From contig NZ_CP102826.1 in the NCBI RefSeq assembly GCF_025643595.1, positions 3,968,001-4,032,000 of the forward strand: DNA of 64,000 nucleotides, given 5' to 3'. The notes under the pieces were generated by a model, which saw only the letters and a program-made list of their open reading frames with translations, did not search any database and was not told where the DNA came from. Made by a program: the position numbers and the translations under genes. This stretch comes from Saccharopolyspora rosea. Lineage in GTDB: Bacteria > Actinomycetota > Actinomycetes > Mycobacteriales > Pseudonocardiaceae. Positions 50,796-57,724 of the stretch are shown one piece after another (positions within the stretch are counted from its first letter, which is position 1; each line of letters starts with the position of its first letter).

Positions 50796-51950
50796 ATGCT
50801 GACTTTCCCCTTTCCGGCCGGGCCGCGCGGAACCGTTCCCACCGAATTCGCCGAACTGCGGGAGACGGATCCGGTGGCCGAGGTGGAACTGCCGGACGGA
50901 ACCCGGATCCGGTTGGTGACCCGGTACGCCGACGTGGTCGCGGTGCTCACCGACCCGCGCTTCAGCCGCGCGCGGGCGGCGGCGCTGCCCGGAACCGGCT
51001 TCGGGCGCTGCCAGAGCACCGGGGTGCTCGACCTGGACCCGCCCGAGCACGCCCACTTGCGCGAGCCGCTGGACCGGGCGCTCGGCGAGGACCAGGTCCG
51101 CGCGTGGGGACCCCGGCTGACCCGGGCCGTCGACGACGCGATCAGCGCGTTCGCCGCGCTGCCGCGCCCGGCGGATTTCGTCGCCGGCTTCGCCGCCCCG
51201 CTCGCCGCGCGCACCACCTGCGAACTCGCGGGGTTCGACGTCTCGGCGGCCGAACGGCTCGCCGGGTGGGTCGAGGACGTGGTCGGCGGCGACGCCGACG
51301 CGGCGCACACCGCCCGGCAGGAGCTCGACGCGGCGTTGGCCGAACTCGTCGCCGACCGCCGCCGCTCGCCGGGGGACGACCTGGCGTCGGCGCTCGTCGC
51401 CCCCGCGGAACCGTCCCGGGGCCTGCCGGACGATGAGGCCGCGCTGGTCGTGTCGGGTCTCCTCGTCTCGGCGCACATCGGCAACCGCAACGCGCTGTCC
51501 CGCCACGCCTTCGCACTGCTGGGCACGCCGGGCTCGTTCGAGCGGATGCGCGCCGACCCGGCGACGGCCGTGGAGGAACTGCTGCGCCGCTACCCGTCGG
51601 GCAACGACGGGCTGCTGCGGGTGGCCGCGGAGGACGTCGAACTGTCCGGAACCCGGCTGGAAGCCGGACAGCTCGTGATGCCGCTGGTCGCCGCGGCCTG
51701 CCAGGACCCGGCCGTGTTCGACGCGCCGCAGCACCTGGACCTCGGGCGCCGTCCCAACCCGCACGTGTCCTTCGGGGCCGGTGCCCACGCGTGCCCGGGA
51801 GCCGCGTTCGTCCGGGCGTTGTTCACGACGACGTTCGGCAGCCTCGTGGCCGCGTTCCCGGACCTGCGGCTCGCAGTGCCGGTGGACGAGGTGGTGCACA
51901 CCGCGGACCTGCTCCCGCTCGGGGTGCGGTCCCTGCCGGTCGAGTGGTGA
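50796..51950 (+). CDS. Cytochrome P450 with unusual I-helix
   Basis: P450 of 384 residues, short but complete. ExxR is in VEELLRRYPSG, the PERF-like region is reduced, and the haem loop FGAGAHACPGAAF has the cysteine ligand. The I-helix, normally AGxxT, reads LLVSAHIGNRNALS, lacking the conserved threonine that helps proton delivery. It may use substrate-assisted oxygen activation or perform a non-oxygenating reaction. It starts at ATG 50796, 157 bases from the divergent ALDH gene, and leads a plus-strand run with the TylF-type methyltransferase (gap 31) and the dehydratase. Confidence 0.9.
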   Translation: MLTFPFPAGPRGTVPTEFAELRETDPVAEVELPDGTRIRLVTRYADVVAVLTDPRFSRARAAALPGTGFGRCQSTGVLDLDPPEHAHLREPLDRALGEDQVRAWGPRLTRAVDDAISAFAALPRPADFVAGFAAPLAARTTCELAGFDVSAAERLAGWVEDVVGGDADAAHTARQELDAALAELVADRRRSPGDDLASALVAPAEPSRGLPDDEAALVVSGLLVSAHIGNRNALSRHAFALLGTPGSFERMRADPATAVEELLRRYPSGNDGLLRVAAEDVELSGTRLEAGQLVMPLVAAACQDPAVFDAPQHLDLGRRPNPHVSFGAGAHACPGAAFVRALFTTTFGSLVAAFPDLRLAVPVDEVVHTADLLPLGVRSLPVEW

Positions 51951-51981
51951 ACCGCTTCGGCCGCGACCGTCGGGAGGAACC

Positions 51982-52740
51982 ATGGACGAACCGACCACCC
52001 GGGAGCTGTACCTGGAGCTGCTGACGAAGGTGGTGGCCAACACGATCTACCGGGACGCTCCGGTCCCGAGCGGCTGGGTCCCCGAGGCGGTTTTCGACCA
52101 GCAGCTGCGGGAGAACGGCGTGGACTGGCCGAGCCAGGCGCACACCATGGTCGGCCTCAAGCGGCTGCGGAACGTGCGCGAGTGCCTGGAACGCGTCCTC
52201 GCCGACGACGTCGCGGGCGACTTCGTCGAGACCGGCGTGTGGCGGGGCGGGGTGTGCGTCCTGGCGCGTGGGGTCCTCAAAGCCCACGGGGTCACCGACC
52301 GCCGCGTGTGGCTGGCGGATTCCTTCCGGGGGCTGCCGGATCCCGGCGACGACGGGCACCGGCTGGACCGGGAGATGGGGCTGCACCGCTTCAACGACGT
52401 CCTCGGCGTTCCCGTCGAGGAGGTGCGGGCGAACTTCGAGCGCTACGACCTGCTCGACGACCAGGTCCGGTTCCTGCCCGGCTGGTTCTCCGAAACGCTG
52501 CCCGCCGCACCGATCGAGCGGGTCGCCGTGCTCCGCCTGGACGGCGACCTGCACAGCTCCACGACGGACGCGCTGCGCGCCCTGTACCCCAGGGTGTCGG
52601 TGGGCGGGTTCGTCATCGTGGACGACTACAGCCTTCCCGCCTGCCGTGCGGCGCTGGAGGAATTCCGCGCAGCCGCGCGCATCGACGAGCCGCTGGTACC
52701 GATCGACGACTACAGCGTGTTCTGGCGCCGCGCGCGCTGA
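51982..52740 (+). CDS. TylF/MycF-type O-methyltransferase
   Basis: Mg-dependent SAM O-methyltransferase of 252 residues in the macrocin O-methyltransferase family (TylF, MycF, NovP), which methylates hydroxyl groups of sugars attached to a scaffold. GDFVETGVWRGGVCVLA is motif I, LADSFRGLP follows, RLDGDLHSST carries metal-binding aspartates, and GGFVIVDDYSLPACRAA the next pair. Start ATG 51982 has GGGAGGA upstream. MycF acts after MycE on javose, and a MycE relative is encoded at 14634, so the two may di-O-methylate one sugar although 36 kb apart. Methylation of a core hydroxyl is the alternative. Confidence 0.9.
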   Translation: MDEPTTRELYLELLTKVVANTIYRDAPVPSGWVPEAVFDQQLRENGVDWPSQAHTMVGLKRLRNVRECLERVLADDVAGDFVETGVWRGGVCVLARGVLKAHGVTDRRVWLADSFRGLPDPGDDGHRLDREMGLHRFNDVLGVPVEEVRANFERYDLLDDQVRFLPGWFSETLPAAPIERVAVLRLDGDLHSSTTDALRALYPRVSVGGFVIVDDYSLPACRAALEEFRAAARIDEPLVPIDDYSVFWRRAR

Positions 52741-52788
52741 TCCGACCGCCGCGTCCGCGCACGCGGCCCGACCGAGCGAGGTGGGGCG

Positions 52789-53223
52789 TTGCGAGAACTG
52801 CTCCTGCTGAACGGACCGAACCTGGGAATCCTGGGCAGACGCGAACCCGAGGTCTACGGCACCGCGACGCTGGCCGACATCGAGGCACTGGTGTCCGCCG
52901 AGGTCGCGCCGCGGGGCTGGTCGGTCCGCCCGGTCCAGCGCGACTGCGAGGGCGCACTGGTCGGCGCGGTCCACGACGGCGACGACACGGTCGGGGCGAT
53001 CGTGAACCCGGGGGCCCTGATGATCGCGGGCTGGAGCCTGCGCGACGCGCTGGCGAACTACCCGCACCCGTGGATCGAGGTGCACCTGTCCAACGTGTGG
53101 GCCCGCGAGCGCTTCCGGCACGAGTCCGTCCTCGCGCCGCTGGCCACCGGCCTCATCGCCGGTCTCGGACCGGCGGGCTACCGGCTGGCCGCGCGCGCCC
53201 TGCTGGACCTCGTCGCCGACTAG
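52789..53223 (+). CDS. Type II dehydroquinate dehydratase family; likely aminoDHQ dehydratase (RifJ-like)
   Basis: AroQ-fold enzyme of 144 residues. LLLNGPNLGILGRREPEVYG carries the catalytic arginine and tyrosine, EVHLSNVW the histidine, and RHESV the second arginine. The loop normally reading NPxAYTHTSVALRDAL reads NPGALMIAGWSLRDAL here, which fits the aminoshikimate-type enzymes (RifJ) that dehydrate 5-amino-5-deoxy-3-dehydroquinate. That gives the substrate of AHBA synthase. It starts at TTG 52789, with GAGGTGGGG ahead. Next to the ROK kinase on the opposite strand, it forms a second cluster of AHBA supply genes. Confidence 0.9.
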   Translation: MRELLLLNGPNLGILGRREPEVYGTATLADIEALVSAEVAPRGWSVRPVQRDCEGALVGAVHDGDDTVGAIVNPGALMIAGWSLRDALANYPHPWIEVHLSNVWARERFRHESVLAPLATGLIAGLGPAGYRLAARALLDLVAD

Positions 53224-53290
53224 GAAGCGCTCCTCGCGGCGGTGCCGGTGGCGAACGGACTCGCAACAGCGCAACCGCCCCCACCCGGTC
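53224..53290. repeat. Possible remnant of the dispersed repeat, copy G
   Basis: Between the convergent stops of the dehydratase and kinase genes is a short GCGGCGGTGCCGGTGGCGAA stretch that matches the GGCGGTGCCGGTGGCGGAA core of copies E and F, but no inverted ends can be seen. It may be a decayed copy or a chance match in GC-rich DNA. Confidence 0.35.
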
Positions 53291-53293
53291 GGT

Positions 53294-54175
53294 TCACCCC
53301 TGGCGGGCGAGCAGCACCGCCCCGTGCAGGGAGGACAGACCGCCGAGTTCGGCGGGTGCGACGCGGGGCACGGCGTGCCCGGGACGAGCCAGTCCGGCGA
53401 CGCGGTCGGCCACCACCTCGGCGAAGCCGGGCAGCCCGGCGGCGACCCCGCCGCCGACCAGCACGAGTTCCGGGTGCAGCAGTTCCGCCACGCCGACGGC
53501 GACCGAGGCCACGGCGGCGCCGCCGCGCCGGACCGCCGCCACCGCCCAGTCCCGCCCGGCCAGCCATCCCCGGCGCAGCTCGGCGAACCCGGTCGACCGA
53601 CCGCGCGACGCACCGGCCGTCCGCAACAGCGCCGGTCCGGAGGCCACCGCCTGCAGGCAGCCGCGGCGGCCGCAGTCGCACCGGGGACCGGCGGGGTCGG
53701 CGATGACGTGCCCGATCTCGCAGGAGCCGCGCCGGGGACCGGGGACCGGCCGACCACCGAGCACGACGCCTCCCCCGACCCCGGTGCCGACGCCGAAGTA
53801 CACCACGTCGGCGCTGCCCGCCCGGTCGGCTTCGGCCAGCGCCGCGAGGTCCCCGTCATCGGCGGTGCGCACGCGGGTCCCGGGGAAGAGGGCGGCGACC
53901 ACGCCGTCCCAGTCGAGTCCGATCCAGTGCGGGCGGTTCGGCCAGCTGGTGATCCTGCCTTCGCCGTCCACAGTGGCTGGTAGTGCGATCCCGACGCCCT
54001 TGGGCGGTCCGGCGGCCTCCCGGACCGCGGCCACTCCGGCACGCAGGACCGCGAGATCCTGCCGCACATCCCCGGAAGCGGTCCACGTCGCGGTCGCCTC
54101 GTACGGCTCCGGGGTGTCGTCCTCCACCCGGAACGCCACCTTCGTGCCGCCGATGTCGATGCCCAGGAAGCTCAT
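53294..54175 (-). CDS. ROK-family sugar kinase (RifN/kanosamine-kinase-like)
   Basis: ROK kinase of 293 residues. FLGIDIGGTKVAF is the ATP-binding loop, GVGTGVGGGVVLGG the second phosphate site, and EIGHVIAD with CDCGRRGCLQAVASG gives the zinc site (one histidine, three cysteines) and the glucose-type substrate loop. In rifamycin biosynthesis RifN phosphorylates kanosamine at the start of the aminoshikimate route; with the RifJ-, RifK-, RifL- and RifM-like genes here the same job is inferred. ATG 54175 has GGAGGA upstream. It converges on the dehydratase gene. A plain glucokinase is the alternative. Confidence 0.88.
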   Translation of the reverse strand: MSFLGIDIGGTKVAFRVEDDTPEPYEATATWTASGDVRQDLAVLRAGVAAVREAAGPPKGVGIALPATVDGEGRITSWPNRPHWIGLDWDGVVAALFPGTRVRTADDGDLAALAEADRAGSADVVYFGVGTGVGGGVVLGGRPVPGPRRGSCEIGHVIADPAGPRCDCGRRGCLQAVASGPALLRTAGASRGRSTGFAELRRGWLAGRDWAVAAVRRGGAAVASVAVGVAELLHPELVLVGGGVAAGLPGFAEVVADRVAGLARPGHAVPRVAPAELGGLSSLHGAVLLARQG

Positions 54176-54433
54176 TGCAGCGGTCCTCCTCCCGCCTCGA
54201 CGAGCGGATGGTGGCGACGACGTTCCGCTCGCCGAACGGCGGGACGGGTCACCGAGCGCGAGAAGACGCACGGGAAAAGGGAATTCGTCCGCATCCTAGC
54301 AACGTGCGCAGCACCGCCACAAGCTCGTCTGACCACAGTGGACCAATCGACGGGACCACTCTGTCCGGGTCCGGGCACCCCACCACCCAATACACCAAGA
54401 TCAACCAAAGCAAGCGGTATTGGCCCTAGGGAG
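54176..54433. promoter_or_regulatory. Leader region of the kinase gene
   Basis: The upstream region of the minus-strand kinase, followed by repeat copy E, makes a 371-base gene-free stretch. It includes GGACCACAGTGGACC-like and TTGATC/GATCAA bits (CCAAGATCAACC) and an AT-richer patch near 54400. No clear promoter boxes or small gene were found. Confidence 0.35.
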
Positions 54434-54550
54434 GGTTTCGGAAGTGCTTTGTGTGGCGGTGCCGGTGGTGGAACCTCAGCGGCGGTGCCGGTTGCGAGAC
54501 CACTCACCGAAAGAGAAAGCGGCTGACGCCGCTTGTAAAACACTCACTAG
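54434..54550. repeat. Dispersed repeat, copy E (ends altered)
   Basis: The core GGCGGTGCCGGTGGTGGAAC...CTCAGCGG and the CTCACCGAAAGAGAAAGCGG block are nearly identical to copy F. The palindrome AAGCGGCTGACGCCGCTT gives a seven-base stem with a four-base loop. The ends differ from the other copies: GAAGTGCTTTG on the left and GTAAAACACTCACTAG on the right, the latter containing the stop of the amidohydrolase. Confidence 0.7.
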
Positions 54551-55995
54551 TCCGGCTTGACGCGGCGGATCGGGGCGCGCTCGACGACCTCCCGGCCGGT
54601 CGTCGCGGCCTGCGCGACGAGGGCGTGGGCGTCCCAGTCCGTCGGCCAGCCCTGCCACAGGCGGAGGCGGCCGTCGACGACGACGGCGGTGATCTGGTTC
54701 CGGTTGGCCAGCCGGACCAGTTCCCACTCCAGGTCCCAGGACGGCGTGAGTTCGGGGACGCGCAGGTCGACCACCAGGAAGTCGGCGGCCTTGGACACCG
54801 CGATCTCGCCGGTCACCCGGCCCAGTCCGACCGCGTCGGCGGAGCGGGACGTGGCGTGCTCCACCCACGTCCGGCCCGCGCCGCACGAGGAGTCGCCGGT
54901 GGCCAGTCCGCCGGTGAGGCGTTGCGCGGTCTCGGCGGCGTCGACCAGCCGGAAACCGTCACCCCGGGTGCCGTCGGTGCCGGTGCCGAAGCGCACGCCC
55001 CAGGCGGCCAGCGTGGTCGCCGGGGCGACCGCGTTGCCCTTCCACGCGCTGGCGACCGGGTTGTAGCTGATCGCCGCGCCCGCGTCGGCGACCATCCGCA
55101 TCTCGGTCGGGGTGAGCAGCGTGGCGTGCGCGGCGAGGGTCTGCGGGCCGAGAGCGCCGATGTCGTGCAGGTGCTCCATCGGGCGGCGGCCGAAGGCGCT
55201 GATCGAGCGCTCCACCGCGGCGAGGTGTTCGTTGACGTGGATCTGGAAGACCGCGCCGGCTTCGGCGCACAGGTCCGAGGTCTTCTTCATGACCGCGTCC
55301 GAGGCGTCGTCCTGGATCGGGATGGCCAGCGACGGGTGGATCAGCCGCGCGGACTCCCAGCGGTGCAGGTGCTGTTCGCCGCCCTTGCCGTCCGAGCAGA
55401 CCTTGCCGAGCACGCAGCGGATTCCGGCGTCCTCGGCGGCGCGGGCCAGCACCTCGACGTCGATCGGGGCCCGGGTGCCCGCGTCGGCGACCGTGGTGAA
55501 CCCGCCGCGCAGCCATTCCAGCGCGGACAGCTTGGTGGCCAGGTAGGCGGTGTCGGCGTCCAGGGCGTGCTCCAGCGGCTCCCACACCTGCTTGAAGATC
55601 TCCGAGGGCTGGCCGAACGCCTGGGCCTTGCCGAAGCTCTGCGTGAGGTGGTGGTGGGCGTCGACGAACCCCGGCATCACCAGGTGGCCGTCCAGCCGAA
55701 CCGGGGTCAGCTCCGGGTGCGCGGCGACGACCCGCTGCGCCGGCCCGACGTCGCGGAACTTCCCGTCGGCGACCAGCACCGCGTGGTCGCGCGCGATTCC
55801 GTTCGGCAGCAGAACCACGTCGGGGACCAGGAGGTACCGGCCGCCCTGGAACTGCTCGGGGCGCGGGGACGGCGGCGCCGATTCGGCCGCGGCCGGAGCG
55901 GCCAACAGGCCACCGGCTCCGGCGAGGCCGACGCCGGTCAGGAAACGTCGGCGGCCGACGCCGCCCGGGGTTCCGTCCTGCTGCTCGGTTGCCAA
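54547..55995 (-). CDS. Tat-exported amidohydrolase
   Basis: Metal-dependent amidohydrolase of 482 residues, close to the guanine-deaminase/chlorohydrolase branch. The N-terminus has a twin-arginine signal (GRRRFLTGVGLAGAGGLLAA), so it is exported folded. PGFVDAHHHLTQ gives the HxH metal pair, IHVNEHL and AAHATLL the next histidines, and FGTGTDGTRGD the aspartate. Family members hydrolyse amide, amidine or halide groups on ring compounds. It is the first gene right of the AHBA supply genes and divergent from the UbiD-like gene; the two share an operator-like region, so they may be regulated together. Its link to the cluster product is uncertain. Confidence 0.88.
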   Translation of the reverse strand: MATEQQDGTPGGVGRRRFLTGVGLAGAGGLLAAPAAAESAPPSPRPEQFQGGRYLLVPDVVLLPNGIARDHAVLVADGKFRDVGPAQRVVAAHPELTPVRLDGHLVMPGFVDAHHHLTQSFGKAQAFGQPSEIFKQVWEPLEHALDADTAYLATKLSALEWLRGGFTTVADAGTRAPIDVEVLARAAEDAGIRCVLGKVCSDGKGGEQHLHRWESARLIHPSLAIPIQDDASDAVMKKTSDLCAEAGAVFQIHVNEHLAAVERSISAFGRRPMEHLHDIGALGPQTLAAHATLLTPTEMRMVADAGAAISYNPVASAWKGNAVAPATTLAAWGVRFGTGTDGTRGDGFRLVDAAETAQRLTGGLATGDSSCGAGRTWVEHATSRSADAVGLGRVTGEIAVSKAADFLVVDLRVPELTPSWDLEWELVRLANRNQITAVVVDGRLRLWQGWPTDWDAHALVAQAATTGREVVERAPIRRVKPD

Positions 55996-56128
55996 CGACG
56001 TCCTCCTCCACCTCCGACGAACGTTCCGCGCCGGGGCGACGAGGCTAACTCTGTTCGCTCACAGAAACAATCTTTCCGCCATGCGGATTCCAGCCGCCTC
56101 CTGTTCCGCAGGACACATCCGCTTGTCG

Positions 56129-56154
56129 CAAAACAATTTTGTAGCAAAACTACA
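56129..56154. promoter_or_regulatory. Two palindromes in a divergent promoter (possible operator)
   Basis: In the 190-base gap between the divergent amidohydrolase and UbiD-like genes there is an AT-rich patch with CAAAA-CAA-TTTTG at 56129-56141 overlapping TGTAG-CAAAA-CTACA at 56140-56154, the latter a perfect five-base inverted repeat. Such sites are typical of TetR, GntR or MarR-type repressor binding. It is unusually AT-rich for this DNA. No regulator gene is in the window. Confidence 0.55.
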
Positions 56155-56185
56155 TGTCGAGACCGGCACGAGAAGGGAGTCCGCC

Positions 56186-57643
56186 ATGACCCGCCCCCGG
56201 GACCTGCGGGAGTACCTCGCCGCGCTCGACGCGCTCGGCGACGTCCAGGAGATCGACACCGAGGTCGGGCAGGGCCTGGAGATCGGCGCCTACATCCGGC
56301 GCTGCTACGAGACCCGCTCCCCCGCCCCGCTGTTCACCAACATCCGCGGCACCGGCGAGGGCTTCCGCCTGCTCGGCGCGCCCGCCGCACTCAGCTCCGC
56401 ACCGGGGCGCCCGCTGGCGCGCGTGGCGCTGTCGCTGGGCCTGTCCGCCGACGCCGGGCCCCACGAGATCGTCGACGCGCTCGCCGCGGCGCGGCGGCGC
56501 GAGCCCATCGCCGCCCGCGAGGTCGACACGGCGCCGTGCAAGCGCAACGTGCTGCTCGGCGAGCAGGCGTCGCTGGCGCGGTTCCCGACCCCGCTGCTGC
56601 ACGAGGGCGACGGCGGTGCGTACGTCAACACCTGGGGCACGATCGTCGTGCGCTCCCCCGAGGGCGACTGGGTGAACTGGTCGATCGCGCGGATCATGCG
56701 GATCGACGACCGGCACCTGACCGGCCTGGTCATGCACCCGCAGCACATCGCCCGCGCCTGGCAGCTGTGGGCCGACCGGGGCGAGCCGATGCCGTTCGCG
56801 CTGGTGCAGGGCGGCGACCCGGCGCTGCCGTTCGTCTCCGGCATGCCGCTGCCCGACGACGTCGACGAACCCGGCTTCCTCGGCGCGCTGCTGGGCGAAC
56901 CGGTCGACGTGGTCAAGACCGAGACGGTGGACCTGTGGGTCCCGGCGAGCGCCGAGATCGTCATCGAGGGCCACGTGAGCGTCGAGCGCGACGCGGACGA
57001 GGGCCCGATGGGCGAGTTCGCCGGGTACGCGCCCGCGGAGACGACGCGGCAGCCGACCTACACCATCGAGGCCATCACCTACCGCGACGACCCGATCTGG
57101 CCCACGGTCGTGGAGGGCGAACCCGTGGACGAGTTCCACACCACCACCGGCCTGACCACGGCCGCCGAGGTGCTGGCCCTGCTGCGGGAGGCGGACCTGC
57201 CGGTGCGGACGGCGTGGGCACCGTTCGAAGCGGCCTCGCACCTGCTCGTCGTCACCGTCGAGGAGGACTGGCGGGCGGCGCTGCCGGGGGTCGACAGCGC
57301 CGAACTCACCCGCCGGATCGCGCAGGTGCTCGACGGATTCCGCTCGGAGGCCACGGTGCCGCGCGTGTTCGTCCTGGACGCCGACGTCGACCCGGCCGAC
57401 CAAGCCGAGCTGACCTGGGCACTGGCCACCCGCTGCCACCCCGAGGGGCACCGGGTGGTCCGGCACGGCCCCGTGCTGCCGCTGCTGGCCTGCTACACCG
57501 CCGAGGAACGCCACGCCGGACGCGGCCCGAAGGTGGTCCACGACTGCCTGCTGCCCGAGGAGGGTCGGCAGCGCCGCAGTTCCTTCCGGCACATCTACCC
57601 CGCCGACGTGCAGCAGTGGGTGCTCGACAACTGGCGCGCCTGA
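56186..57643 (+). CDS. UbiD-family prenyl-FMN-dependent decarboxylase
   Basis: UbiD-type (de)carboxylase of 485 residues. VNTWGTIVVRSPEGDWVNW with the following RIMRIDDRHLTG is the prFMN/metal-binding region; DEGPMGEFAGYAP contains the catalytic glutamate in the position of the UbiD G-P-x-G-E motif; the C-terminal helix domain ends SSFRHIYPADVQQWVLDNWRA. These enzymes (de)carboxylate aromatic, heteroaromatic or alpha,beta-unsaturated acids. They need prenylated FMN from a UbiX enzyme, which is not in the window. Start ATG 56186 has AGGGAG upstream. A hairpin terminator follows. It could work on an aromatic amine acid of the pathway or belong to a separate catabolic pair with the amidohydrolase. 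Confidence 0.88.
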   Translation: MTRPRDLREYLAALDALGDVQEIDTEVGQGLEIGAYIRRCYETRSPAPLFTNIRGTGEGFRLLGAPAALSSAPGRPLARVALSLGLSADAGPHEIVDALAAARRREPIAAREVDTAPCKRNVLLGEQASLARFPTPLLHEGDGGAYVNTWGTIVVRSPEGDWVNWSIARIMRIDDRHLTGLVMHPQHIARAWQLWADRGEPMPFALVQGGDPALPFVSGMPLPDDVDEPGFLGALLGEPVDVVKTETVDLWVPASAEIVIEGHVSVERDADEGPMGEFAGYAPAETTRQPTYTIEAITYRDDPIWPTVVEGEPVDEFHTTTGLTTAAEVLALLREADLPVRTAWAPFEAASHLLVVTVEEDWRAALPGVDSAELTRRIAQVLDGFRSEATVPRVFVLDADVDPADQAELTWALATRCHPEGHRVVRHGPVLPLLACYTAEERHAGRGPKVVHDCLLPEEGRQRRSSFRHIYPADVQQWVLDNWRA

Positions 57644-57686
57644 CGGTGTTCCGGTCCGGCCCGACCCCGGGACGCCGAGTCGCAAT

Positions 57687-57711
57687 CGGACAGTCCGCAC
57701 AGGACTGTCCG
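57687..57711. terminator. Bidirectional terminator hairpin
   Basis: Perfect ten-base stem, CGGACAGTCC at 57687-57696 pairing with GGACTGTCCG at 57702-57711 over a GCACA loop, located between the convergent stops of the UbiD-like gene (57643) and the binding-protein gene (57725). Confidence 0.8.
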
Positions 57712-57724
57712 TAGTGGACTCTCG

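Noticed and set aside
50796..51950. DesVIII-type P450-like helper for the GT1
   Set aside because: It keeps the haem cysteine loop FGAGAHACPG, which helpers of that type lack, and lies far from the GT1.
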